A DNA stretch of 64,000 bases, from positions 139,721 through 203,720 of the forward strand of contig JADKCI010000006.1 in the NCBI GenBank assembly GCA_016714645.1. Direction: 5' to 3'. The notes beneath the pieces are model-generated. The model worked only from the letters and a program-made list of their open reading frames with translations. It was not told where the DNA came from and did no database searches. Of the stretch, positions 1-7,884 are shown in pieces. A program made the position numbers and the translations under genes. The stretch comes from Chromatiaceae bacterium (GTDB taxonomy: Bacteria; Pseudomonadota; Gammaproteobacteria; Chromatiales; Chromatiaceae). Numbering within the stretch: position 1 is the first letter of the stretch; each line of letters opens with the position of its first letter.

Positions 1-2
1 GC

Positions 3-896
3 GTCTCTTCGGCCCCTCGCGCCAGTGATGCAGCGCGGCTGTCCGTTCAGATCGTCATGGATGCCTGTCAGCGCCAGTTGGACTGGTCCGACCCGCTCGG
101 CCTGGCCGAGGATTGGGCGCTGGCTGCGCACTCGCTGGTCGCCGACCGGTTCGGACACAGTGGGCTGTGCACCCTGGTGCTGGCGATCGTTGGGATGGAC
201 CACCTCTGGGGCATCCACGTTGGCGATTCCACCTGTCTGGTGATCCGCCGCGGGAGCGGGATCACGCGGCTGACCGAGCCGCACCGAAAGGGCGTGCTGC
301 GCAGGTTGAACGGTAAACCCGTACTGCTGCATGGCATGCCGGTGTTCGATCAGGGTCTCACCCGCGTGATTGGTCAGTCCGCCCCTCTGGTCCCGGACCG
401 CTTCGAGCATGCGCTCACCCACGGGGACTGGGTGGCCTGTTTTACCGATGGGGTCGAAAATGATGCGGTCGAGGATCTCGTCCGCCAGGGACAGGTGACT
501 GCGGAAGGCGTCAAGATGCTGGTCGAGCGGTGCGCGCGGAACACCAATGACGATGCGACCTTGATCCTGCTCCAATCCTCCGAATCCATCGACTGGGATT
601 CGCTGCTTCGCGGCCTTGCGGACTATGCCCGACTGGACGCCGAGGAGCGCGAAGGCCTGATCAGTCGTCTCCAGGACGCGCCCTTCGGCGTGGCTGGCGC
701 GACAGCAGGCGACGGGCTGTTGCAGGCCTACGCCGCGGAATGCGCCGACGGGCGCGCCGCCCGGCTCGCCCGGCTGGTCCTCGCCGCGGGCAGGCCGGAG
801 CGCCGCGCCGTCGAACAGATGCTGGACCAGGCGATCCTGCGCCGACAGAACACGACCGCCCGGGTGCTGAAGGCGGCCCTGTCGGCGTGGGGATAG
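3..896 (+). CDS. PP2C-type serine/threonine phosphatase, 5' end outside window
   Basis: The frame is open from the first bases of the window, so the true start lies upstream; the first internal ATG is at 57. The visible part resembles the C-terminal two thirds of a PPM/PP2C phosphatase. It has a GDS motif after a hydrophobic strand (IHVGDSTCLV), a GD.V.CFTDG motif near the middle (residues WVACFTDGVEN), and the closing metal-binding motif NTNDDATLILL. Family knowledge says such proteins remove phosphate from Ser/Thr, often opposite a Hanks-type kinase. About 100 residues follow the catalytic core and are rich in Ala, Arg and Leu, with no recognised domain. No kinase partner is visible here, but it could lie upstream. 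The family call is good; the substrate is unknown. Confidence 0.72.
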   Translation, partial: VSSAPRASDAARLSVQIVMDACQRQLDWSDPLGLAEDWALAAHSLVADRFGHSGLCTLVLAIVGMDHLWGIHVGDSTCLVIRRGSGITRLTEPHRKGVLRRLNGKPVLLHGMPVFDQGLTRVIGQSAPLVPDRFEHALTHGDWVACFTDGVENDAVEDLVRQGQVTAEGVKMLVERCARNTNDDATLILLQSSESIDWDSLLRGLADYARLDAEEREGLISRLQDAPFGVAGATAGDGLLQAYAAECADGRAARLARLVLAAGRPERRAVEQMLDQAILRRQNTTARVLKAALSAWG

Positions 897-1041
897 ATCC
901 CATCGGCGGATCCATTGCCAAAGGCTGAACCGCCCAACGGAAACCCATCGCCTGGCGCCGACGAGTGGCGAGGGTTAAGATTCTCCCCTATCGCTCAAGA
1001 AAAGCGCTCAATATGAGCAATAGCCGCTCCCCCTATGCATC

Positions 1042-2190
1042 ATGGTCTGGAACTGGCAACAATCCGACTGGCCCGATTTCGCCTACGACAGCGCGTCGCT
1101 CGCGCCGCTAGAGTCGCGCCTGCTGCACGAGTCCGGGCTCCTGTTCGGCGCCTTCGCGCATCTGGACGACTCCGAGCAACGGGCACTGACGGTCGACCTG
1201 ATCGGCGACGAGGCCCTGATGACCGCCCGCATCGAGGGCGAGTATCTGGATCGCGATAGCCTCCAGTCCTCCCTCTTGCGCGAGTTTGGCCTGGCCGAAG
1301 ACCCGCGTCGTGTCGCCCCGGCCGAGGCCGGGATGGCGGAGCTGATGGTCGATCTCTATCGGCACTTTCAGGCCCCCCTGACCCATGAGACCCTGTGGAC
1401 CTGGCATCGGATGCTGATGGCCGGACGGCGAGACCTGCGCGATGTCGGGTGCTACCGCACTTTGGAAGAGCCGATGCAGGTGGTGTCCGGGGCCATCTAT
1501 GCACCCAGGGTCCATTTCGAGGCACCGCCCGTCCAGCAGGTATCCGGGGAGATGGACCGCTTCGTCGGCTGGCTCGACCGCAGCGCCCCGACCGGCGAGG
1601 GTCCGCTGCCGACCCTGACGCGTGCGGGTATTGCCCACCTCTATTTCGTCTCGATTCACCCCTTCGAGGACGGCAACGGCCGGATGGCGCGTGCCATTGC
1701 GGAACAGGTCCTGGCGCAGGGTCTCGGGCAACCCACCCTGATTGCGCTATCCAACACCATCGAACGGCACAAGAAGGCCTATTACGCCGCACTGGAGCGG
1801 GCGAATAAGGTCAATCGCATTGACGATTGGCTGGACTATTTCGCCCATACCGTCCTGGATGCGCTGGACTACACCCGCGCGCGGGTCGTCTTTCTCATCG
1901 GCAAGGCCAGGCTCTATGACCGACTCGGGGGTCAATTGAATGAGCGTCAGGACAGAGTGCTCGCGCGTCTCTTCCGGGCGGGACTGGAGGGCTTCGTCGG
2001 GGGCTTGAGTGCCGAAAACTATATCGCCATCACCCGCACTTCACGCGCCACCGCGACTCGCGACCTCCAGGACCTGGTCGCCAAGGGCGCGCTCGTGCGC
2101 ACCGGGGAGCGCAAGCATGCCCGCTACGCCTTGCATCTCGCGAAAGCTGCGACTCAGGGTCTGATCGACAGCAAGGGCATGGCGTCATAG
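1042..2190 (+). CDS. Fic family protein (AMP-transferase type) with N-terminal inhibitory motif
   Basis: A 382-residue protein of the DUF4172-Fic-winged helix layout. The catalytic Fic motif HPFEDGNGRMAR is at residues 206-217, with the essential His206. An inhibitory-helix motif of the (S/T)xxxE(G/N) type, TARIEG, is at residues 61-66. This places it among Fic proteins carrying their own auto-inhibitory helix, so no separate antitoxin gene is needed. The C-terminal 80 residues look like a winged helix (TRTSRATATRDLQDLVAKGALV), suggesting DNA binding or autoregulation. Fic enzymes transfer AMP from ATP to a protein hydroxyl; the target is unknown. There is no strong Shine-Dalgarno before the ATG at 1042. 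It is convergent with the broken DUF4143 gene, whose 3' end it overlaps by 6 bases. Confidence 0.9.
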   Translation: MVWNWQQSDWPDFAYDSASLAPLESRLLHESGLLFGAFAHLDDSEQRALTVDLIGDEALMTARIEGEYLDRDSLQSSLLREFGLAEDPRRVAPAEAGMAELMVDLYRHFQAPLTHETLWTWHRMLMAGRRDLRDVGCYRTLEEPMQVVSGAIYAPRVHFEAPPVQQVSGEMDRFVGWLDRSAPTGEGPLPTLTRAGIAHLYFVSIHPFEDGNGRMARAIAEQVLAQGLGQPTLIALSNTIERHKKAYYAALERANKVNRIDDWLDYFAHTVLDALDYTRARVVFLIGKARLYDRLGGQLNERQDRVLARLFRAGLEGFVGGLSAENYIAITRTSRATATRDLQDLVAKGALVRTGERKHARYALHLAKAATQGLIDSKGMAS

Positions 2191-3090
2191 GTTCCAGACC
2201 GGGATCGCCGTCAGGTCGGCGGACAGCGGCAGGTCGGTCTCTCTGAGGCACAGCACGGCCCCCTCGCCGATGCCGAGCCCAAGCTTCTCCAAGGCCCCGA
2301 AACCGCGCGTCGCGCTACGGCTCGGGGTGGCGGTCTTCTTGATCTCGGCGGGATAGAGCCGGTTGTCCTGCTCGATCAGGAGGTCGATCTCGTTGCCGTC
2401 CCGGTCTCGATAAAAGTAGAGAGTCGGCGTGTGCCCCTTGTGCCAATAGCCCTTGAGGATCTCGGCGACCACATGGGTCTCCAGGATGGCGCCTGACATA
2501 GCCCCGGCCTCCAGGGATTGGGGAGAGCCCCAGCGTGTGAGATAGGCATAGAGCCCGGTGTCGAGGAAATAGAGCTTCGGGGTCTTCACCAGCCGCTTGC
2601 CGAAGTTGCGGTGATAGGGCGGCAGCAGGTGGACCAGATAGCTCGCCTCCAACACGCTGAGCCAGGCACGGGCGGTCCCTTGCGCGATGCCGGCCTCTCC
2701 TGCCAGCGCGCTCAGATTGAGGAGTTGCCCGGTTCGGCCGGCGCAGAGCTTCAAGAAGCGCTGAAAGGCGGTCAAATCCAGGATATTCACGATCTGCCGG
2801 ACATCACGTTCCAGGTAGGTTGCCACATAGGCGGCGAGCCAGTCGCCGGGAGCAATGGCGTGGGCGTGAATGGCCGGGTAGCCCCCGGCGAGCATCAGGG
2901 CGTCAAGCTCCGGGAGCGCCAAGGACGACGCGGAGAGCTCGGTGACCGAGAGCGGCAGCAGGTGGGCGATCCCCACCCGCCCGGCCAGCGACTGTGTAAT
3001 CCCGGCGAGCAGGCCGAATTGCTGGGAGCCCGTGAGGACGAAACGCCCCGGCACGCGCTCCTCGTCAACCATGCCCTGGCACCAGGAGAT
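2185..3090 (-). pseudogene. DUF4143 AAA-type ATPase, 5' end missing
   Basis: The protein reads as the C-terminal two thirds of an ATP-binding DUF4143 protein. It shows the sensor-like strand GRFVLTGSQQF, the middle region with YLERDVRQIVNI, the winged-helix-like segment, and the C-terminal nuclease-like part (LYFYRDRDGNEIDLLIEQDNRLYPAEIKKTATPS). The N-terminal Walker A and Walker B that should come first are absent. The reading frame runs on to about 3120, but those residues do not resemble the family. The next gene on the same strand ends at 3151, so the missing 5' third was deleted rather than lying further away. Such proteins are common on mobile elements. I read it as a non-functional remnant, with the break at roughly 3070-3100. 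Confidence 0.7.
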
Positions 3091-3150
3091 TGGCCGCCAT
3101 GCCACCAGTACCTCAAGCACACCGCCTTCCTGCTTGCTGTGTCGCGCCGA

Positions 3151-4377
3151 TCAAGTCGGCGAAGGATGCCCTGCATCCTTTTCTCCCGACTGAACGGCCT
3201 GATCGCCCGAATTCCGCTCCAGCCATGCCCGCGCGGCCGCCCAGGCGGCCGGGGAAGGATCGGCGTTGCGCCGCCGCCGGAACTCGTCGATGACGAGACC
3301 GTGAGGCTTGATTCCGATCTGCAGCGTTCCGCGCTCGCCGCACACGTTGACCCGGTAGACGTAGCATTCGCCCGCCAGGATATCGCTGGCGCGCGTCGCC
3401 ACGCAATGCCGCATCGTCTTCCCTTCCTCCTGGAGCTCGCCCACGGTCGTGACAGCCTGGAAATGGTCGTCCGGGGGGATCGGCGGCGGGCCAAGAGAGC
3501 GGGCGGGGTCCAGGTCCGATGCGTGCTGCTCGCCGCACAGCACCATCAGCCCGTCGTGCGCGCGCTGGACACCGCTCCAGTCGCGGCAGAATTGGTGGAC
3601 GAAGCGATCCGTGCGGTTCCGTGGATACTCCTCCAGCAGCCGGCCGGTGTCCACGAGCAGGGCGATTCTCCCCTCCAGGATCTGATTCAGCAGCCAATGG
3701 TTCTGGGTGGCGGCTAGCTGATCGCGCAACCAGTGAAGGTGGCGCAACAGGCGACCGCGTCCCAGCGGCACCAGGCTCGACGGCAGTCTCGGCCAATGCC
3801 TAAAAGCCATCGCGGCATCCAGGTCGGCTGCCAGATCCCGGATGTCTTCTAGCACGCGACGGGTTCCCTCCCTGAGAACGATCTTGCGCAGCAGGCGCAC
3901 CTGGACCGGCCGCACGTCCGGCAGATCCAGCGCCGCTGCCAGCAATTCGCGTTGCGAGAGCCGCAACAGCTCCGGTAGCCGGGCGTGCCAGCCCGCGTCC
4001 TCTGTATAGCGTGCCGCCGCGATCCAGAGCAGGACCAGGTTCGAGCGGGCAAGGTCGCGCGCCGCCGGGTAGCGGGCGCAGACCTGCATGGCAGCGGACT
4101 GCGCGTACCAGACGGGGTGAAGGGCGCGGATGAAGTCCCGCGGCCAGGGCTCCAGGTAGCGCAGGACCGGCAGGTCCTGCCGGGACTCGTGGGCCGGGTT
4201 GACGAGCCGGGCACCCCAGTCGTAAGCAGTTTCGACCCAGCCGCCCCTCGTGCGACGGAACCACGGCATGCCTGCCGCAAAAGGCCCATAACCGAGGATC
4301 GGCCCCCCCTGATCGCGGAGGTCGACACTCAGGGTGCCGTCTGGCTGATAGTGGGAAACGAGCGCCGATAGAAACAT
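3151..4377 (-). CDS. PcfJ-domain protein B
   Basis: A 408-residue protein of unknown function. The C-terminal part carries a PcfJ-like core: TVGELQEEGKTMRHCV, with Cys325, then an ILAGECYVYRV strand, a GTLQIGI strand and a closing RRRRNADPSPAAWAAARAWL helix. The first 280 residues are Arg/Leu-rich, mostly helical in appearance, and match nothing I recognise. PcfJ proteins were first seen on a conjugative plasmid and their biochemical role is not established. It is the third gene of a minus-strand run (PcfJ-A, small acidic protein, PcfJ-B) and begins 66 bases after the small gene ends. There is no clear Shine-Dalgarno, and a strong GC hairpin sits just before the start. Confidence 0.7.
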   Translation of the reverse strand: MFLSALVSHYQPDGTLSVDLRDQGGPILGYGPFAAGMPWFRRTRGGWVETAYDWGARLVNPAHESRQDLPVLRYLEPWPRDFIRALHPVWYAQSAAMQVCARYPAARDLARSNLVLLWIAAARYTEDAGWHARLPELLRLSQRELLAAALDLPDVRPVQVRLLRKIVLREGTRRVLEDIRDLAADLDAAMAFRHWPRLPSSLVPLGRGRLLRHLHWLRDQLAATQNHWLLNQILEGRIALLVDTGRLLEEYPRNRTDRFVHQFCRDWSGVQRAHDGLMVLCGEQHASDLDPARSLGPPPIPPDDHFQAVTTVGELQEEGKTMRHCVATRASDILAGECYVYRVNVCGERGTLQIGIKPHGLVIDEFRRRRNADPSPAAWAAARAWLERNSGDQAVQSGEKDAGHPSPT

Positions 4378-4393
4378 GATGTTCTGGCCGCAG

Positions 4394-4413
4394 GCCGCCG
4401 CCCTTGCGGCGGC
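4394..4413 (-). other. GC hairpin between small acidic gene and PcfJ-B
   Basis: An 8-bp perfect stem (GCCGCCGC / GCGGCGGC) with a 4-base loop lies in the 66-base gap between two co-directional genes. There is no T-run after it, so it is not a standard intrinsic terminator. It could be an mRNA-processing or stability element. Confidence 0.4.
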
Positions 4414-4443
4414 GCTGCCGGTCTGGTGGATCGTCAGGCTGCT

Positions 4444-4695
4444 TTAGTCGAGCGGGACAGTGTAGGCGCCGCCGCCGATGCGGTAAGGGCCGAACGACTG
4501 CCCACGCCCCCGAATCGACAGCTCCCGTGGGTTCTCATCGTCCGCGGCGGTCTCAAACCCCGCGTGACCCTCCTCGTCGCTGTAGGCGTCCAGGGTCCCG
4601 CGAGTCCGGACCCCCTTGAGGTCAACGGTCACCTCGGTGCCCGCACCGGGGTCGCCATCACTGACCAGCATATCAGGGTCGAGTTGATGAGGCAT
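4444..4695 (-). CDS. small acidic hypothetical protein between two PcfJ genes
   Basis: An 83-residue protein rich in Asp, Glu and Gly with no domain I recognise. It is supported as a real gene by a good Shine-Dalgarno (CGGAG, about 6 bases before the ATG at 4695), by its orientation, and by its position between the two PcfJ-domain genes. Its acidic N-terminal half and short beta-like C-terminal half (SFGPYRIGGGAYTVPL) would suit a soluble partner protein, but that is inference only. It starts 176 bases after the end of PcfJ-A. Confidence 0.55.
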   Translation of the reverse strand: MPHQLDPDMLVSDGDPGAGTEVTVDLKGVRTRGTLDAYSDEEGHAGFETAADDENPRELSIRGRGQSFGPYRIGGGAYTVPLD

Positions 4696-4871
4696 ATTCG
4701 TCTCCGATGGTCTGCGAACAGGTTAGTCGAGACGTGGATACCGATTGCAGTCTGGACCCTGGCATCGACTCGGTCAGGGTATCGCCCTGGGTTGGTCAGG
4801 GGGTTCGTCCAGGGACCAGTTGGCAGCATCACCTGGCTCCGTTGTCCCGTTGAGATGTGTCTGGGGATCCC

Positions 4872-6782
4872 TCAGACCGCCAACGCCGCGGGCGTCAGTG
4901 TTTTCAAGGGGGACTCGGTGCAAGAGGTCGCGGAGCTGCGGCGAAGCACCTCTGCGAGCAGTGCGTCGTAGGTCTCTTCGCCCAGGCACTGGCGCAGTGC
5001 CATGCGCGCCGTTGCTTGGCCCTCGACCTCCCTGGTGCGGCGGCCTCGCTGGCCTGAGCGGGTGGCCAGGATCCACCATCCCTGCTCCAAGTGTCGGCGG
5101 ACCTCGGCACTGCGGCAGTGCCGCAGGAGCTCTGCCACGGCCTGGATACAGCCCGGTGAGGGCTTAGCGTTGTTCTCGGCCGAGTGCTGGACGACCGCCA
5201 GGTCGTAGGTGTGTGTTGCAGGGTAGCGCCTCAGGGCGATCTCCGCCGTGGAGCAGGGCACGCCGGTCGCGGCATCGAACAGGCCGACAATGAAGGTAGT
5301 GCCCTGCGAACTCTTGTACAGATAGCGGGTGGCGTATCCCCAACCGAGACAGTTGGCGAGCGCGGCCCCATGCGCCGTTAGCTCCCCGAGGGTCCCCAGC
5401 GGCCGGACGAGCCGCGCACCGTCGGAGGAGACGAAATCGGCCGGGATCAGTGGCCACATCTCCTCGCCGGAGGCGACCCGCGACGGCCGTGCCTCCCGCA
5501 GCCGTCGCCGCAGGTCTGCCAGTGCGCCCTGGTAGTCCGCCGTGATCTTGCCCAACCCGCGGCGCGCCGAGCGCGAGAGGAACTGATCGATGACGTCCTC
5601 GCAGGCGAGCGATAGGGACTGAGCCCGGGCCTGTGTCGCACCGCCCGCGTCACGGCGCAGGCTCGCGGTGAGCGCGTCGCGGAACCGCTCGATCTCCCGC
5701 AGCGTCGCCGGGTCGGGGAGCCAGCGCAGGCGGCCGGCTGCGGACCCGCGCTGCGTCTGGTGGACGCACGCGCGCAGCCACTCAAGCCCGTCTTCGGACT
5801 GCCACGGCGGCTTGTGAAACAACCTCTGGCCGATCACGACCGTTTGGTTGAACTGGTCCCAGGCCTCGGTGGTGTCCGCTGGGATATCCTCGGGACGCAG
5901 TGCATTGAGCAGCAGCGCGAACTCGCGGGGCCGCGCCACCCAGCCGATCCCGATCAGCTCGGGCGGCCGACCGACCAGTTGGCGGATGACACCCGGTCTC
6001 ACGCCCCAGCGCGCGGCGAGGCCCTTCACCACCGGGCGGCCCTCATCGACGATGGCCCGGAGTTCCGCACCCAGGGTACCGGGCGCCCCCTGGACCGTGG
6101 CGCGGAACAGACTGGGAAAAGTCGTGGCGAACTGGAGCCGAAATCTACGAAAGGGCATGTGCACCCGATAGTTGTAGATCGCGAGGTCGAGCGGCCCGTC
6201 CGGACTGGCCGCCTCGAGGACTTTGGCCTCCAGGCCCGAGACGAAAGCTGCCAACGCCACGGCGAGTTCGCGCTGGAGGGCTGCCTCGACCTGGCGAACC
6301 GCATCGCCGGTATCCGCGGAGTAGGCGCCTTGGACCAGCGCCGCTCCGCTTCGGGTCACCAGGGCCGCTGCGGTCCGACGGAGGTCCCACTGGAGGGGAT
6401 CCGGTGTCGCGAGACAGGGTGCCTCGAACCTGACGCCCTCCAGACCAGGCACCCGGTGGATCCGCCGCTCGGCCTCGTTAGGCGGTCCGGCCGACGCCTC
6501 GGCGATCACCCCGGCGGCGGACAGGAGCCTGCCCCGGGTCCAGGCCCGGCCTGGGAGTCGGACCATCCAGACCGTGCCGTCTGCCAGACGCAGCAGTGCG
6601 CAGCCGCACACGTGGCCCAGGGGTCGAGGACTCAACATCGCCTCAGGGGCGGGGAAGACGACCTGCTCTCGGATCGGCCCGCTGGCCGCGACGGTGCGAT
6701 CGATGAGTCTTGCGATCGGGCAGCCGGTCTGACTGCGCGGCTGGGCCAGGGTGGCTCGAAGTGCATTCCGGATGTCGGTCAT
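4872..6782 (-). CDS. PcfJ-domain protein A
   Basis: About 636 residues. The C-terminal third holds the PcfJ-like core: TLGELTAHGAALANCL, then TTFIVGLFDAATG, a STAEIAL strand, and the closing motif LAVVQHSAENNAKPSP. The same order of elements appears in PcfJ-B downstream, but the N-terminal 400 residues differ from those of PcfJ-B and match nothing I know. Two ATGs are possible. The one at 6797 has no ribosome site. I chose 6782 because its ATG overlaps the TGA of a 12-codon leader (ATGA) that itself has a strong Shine-Dalgarno. Function is unknown. It is the first gene of the PcfJ-A, small protein, PcfJ-B run. Confidence 0.7.
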   Translation of the reverse strand: MTDIRNALRATLAQPRSQTGCPIARLIDRTVAASGPIREQVVFPAPEAMLSPRPLGHVCGCALLRLADGTVWMVRLPGRAWTRGRLLSAAGVIAEASAGPPNEAERRIHRVPGLEGVRFEAPCLATPDPLQWDLRRTAAALVTRSGAALVQGAYSADTGDAVRQVEAALQRELAVALAAFVSGLEAKVLEAASPDGPLDLAIYNYRVHMPFRRFRLQFATTFPSLFRATVQGAPGTLGAELRAIVDEGRPVVKGLAARWGVRPGVIRQLVGRPPELIGIGWVARPREFALLLNALRPEDIPADTTEAWDQFNQTVVIGQRLFHKPPWQSEDGLEWLRACVHQTQRGSAAGRLRWLPDPATLREIERFRDALTASLRRDAGGATQARAQSLSLACEDVIDQFLSRSARRGLGKITADYQGALADLRRRLREARPSRVASGEEMWPLIPADFVSSDGARLVRPLGTLGELTAHGAALANCLGWGYATRYLYKSSQGTTFIVGLFDAATGVPCSTAEIALRRYPATHTYDLAVVQHSAENNAKPSPGCIQAVAELLRHCRSAEVRRHLEQGWWILATRSGQRGRRTREVEGQATARMALRQCLGEETYDALLAEVLRRSSATSCTESPLKTLTPAALAV

Positions 6783-6817
6783 GCCTGTGGGGACCATAGT
6801 GGTGAATCATCCGTCAT
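6779..6817 (-). CDS. 12-codon leader peptide ORF coupled to PcfJ-A
   Basis: Reads MTDDSPLWSPQA then TGA. It has the best ribosome site in the area (GGAGGAAA at 6827-6834) at a normal distance from its ATG. Its stop overlaps the ATG of the PcfJ-A gene at 6782 (ATGA), the usual layout for translational coupling. The peptide is too short for homology, so the call rests on the ribosome site and the overlap alone. Confidence 0.45.
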   Translation of the reverse strand: MTDDSPLWSPQA

Positions 6818-6888
6818 GACTTGATGTTTCCTCCTTACCGAAACCCAAGAGAGTGGACCGAAGCCGGCCGGCTTCGGCCCGTGCGGAG

Positions 6889-7251
6889 CTACCAACTCGA
6901 GTCGTAATAAACGGTGAGCCCTTGCGCGATGGCTTCCCTGGCCTTGGCGATGAAGGTCAGATCCTCCTCGGTGCGTCCCGCCGAAAAGCCGAAGAAGAAG
7001 CCGGCCGTAAAGGGTAGCCTATCCGCCCTGACATCGGCCTCCAGCCGGTCCAGGTCTTCCGCGGTCAGTACCACCGGCGTGTGATTGAACATTTCCGCCT
7101 TGCCGCCCTTGGCGCGGTAGAGCGCCTCCATCCAGCCGTGCAGGTTCGGATGCTTCCACCACTCGACAATCTGCCGCGCGTCACTGACCTTGAAATCGAC
7201 TGGGCTGGACGGCTTCTCGGCGGTTACGTTCACGAACATCTCAAGTCCCAT
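6889..7251 (-). CDS. conserved hypothetical protein, phage/plasmid-associated type
   Basis: A 120-residue soluble protein beginning MGLEMFVNVTAEKP, with WWKHPNLHGWMEALYRAKGG near the middle and ending GFFFGFSAGRTEEDLTFIAKAREAIAQGLTVYYDSSW. This pattern is a recurrent small protein family in proteobacteria and phages, sometimes labelled phosphoglycerate kinase in databases without reason. The function is unknown. A purine-rich ribosome site (GGGAGAAG) precedes the ATG at 7251. It is transcribed in the same direction as the PcfJ run, 72 bases upstream of the leader peptide. Confidence 0.65.
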   Translation of the reverse strand: MGLEMFVNVTAEKPSSPVDFKVSDARQIVEWWKHPNLHGWMEALYRAKGGKAEMFNHTPVVLTAEDLDRLEADVRADRLPFTAGFFFGFSAGRTEEDLTFIAKAREAIAQGLTVYYDSSW

Positions 7252-7577
7252 TGGTTTTCTTCTCCCGTTGGATATTGCTCATCCCGAAGGACGCGGAACG
7301 GAGGGCGGCGGGACCCGGCCGGGACCGGCACGTGGGCTCGGCTAGGCTGGGGGGAGTCTGGCCGCGTCATGTTTGGTCTCGCCGCCCTCTCGTGACTCGA
7401 CAACGCCCGGCGCCCAATAATTTTCAAAGGCTGGGGCGGATTCACATCGCCGGCGTTGCAACTTGGCGAGCTCAGCTCCCGGGGGCGGCCCCGGGTCCAT
7501 GCAGTCAGCGCGGCGAATCCCCGAAACGCCGTAAGACTGCTATCAATGCAATCATCTCTTCCGGCGGGAGTCTCTTC
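7252..7577. other. intergenic region with one strong hairpin
   Basis: No convincing gene in 326 bases between the divergent hypothetical gene (minus) and the fitA-like antitoxin (plus). The one clear structure is a perfect 7-bp stem-loop at 7478-7495 (CCCGGGG, GCGG loop, CCCCGGG). It lies about 80 bases before the antitoxin start, where an operator or mRNA structure could act. No convincing -35/-10 pair was identified. Confidence 0.4.
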
Positions 7578-7814
7578 ATGGCCAATCTGGTTGTCAGAAA
7601 TCTTGATCAGCGTCTTGTGGATGCCTTAAAGCAGGGTGCTGCCATGGCTGGCCGCAGTGCCGAGGCCGAGCACCGTCGCATTCTTGAAGAGGTGCTGTGT
7701 GCGCCGCGGAAACGCAGCCTAGCGGAGGTGCTGGCCTCCATGCCGGATGTGGGACAGGCCAGTGACTTTGAGCGGTCGGAAGATACGGAGCTGGCGGCGC
7801 GTGTATTTAGTTGA
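7578..7814 (+). CDS. FitA-like ribbon-helix-helix antitoxin
   Basis: A 78-residue protein starting MANLVVRNLDQRLVDALKQGAAMAGRSAEAEHRRILEEVL, the typical FitA/plasmid-stability ribbon-helix-helix N-terminus. It is followed by a short tail (RKRSLAEVLASMPDVG) that in the family wraps onto the toxin. A GGGAG ribosome site lies about 7 bases before the ATG. FitA proteins bind their own promoter and neutralise a PIN-domain RNase, FitB. The toxin gene starts inside its 3' end (GTG at 7801) but is cut off after about 13 codons, so the antitoxin is an orphan here. Confidence 0.8.
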   Translation: MANLVVRNLDQRLVDALKQGAAMAGRSAEAEHRRILEEVLCAPRKRSLAEVLASMPDVGQASDFERSEDTELAARVFS

Positions 7815-7845
7815 CACCAACGTTATCAGCGAGGCAAGGGTGTCC
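7801..7845 (+). pseudogene. FitB/VapC-type PIN toxin, 5' remnant only
   Basis: A GTG at 7801 begins VYLVDTNVISEAR, the unmistakable first strand of a FitB-type PIN nuclease with its first catalytic Asp. Homology ends straight after this. The frame then runs into the transposase-derived sequence that begins near 7860. The rest of the toxin was lost when the IS4-type element inserted or was later deleted. Confidence 0.7.
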
Positions 7846-7884
7846 GCTTTATCCCCCCAGGGTATCATCGAAAGGGAGCCTGCC

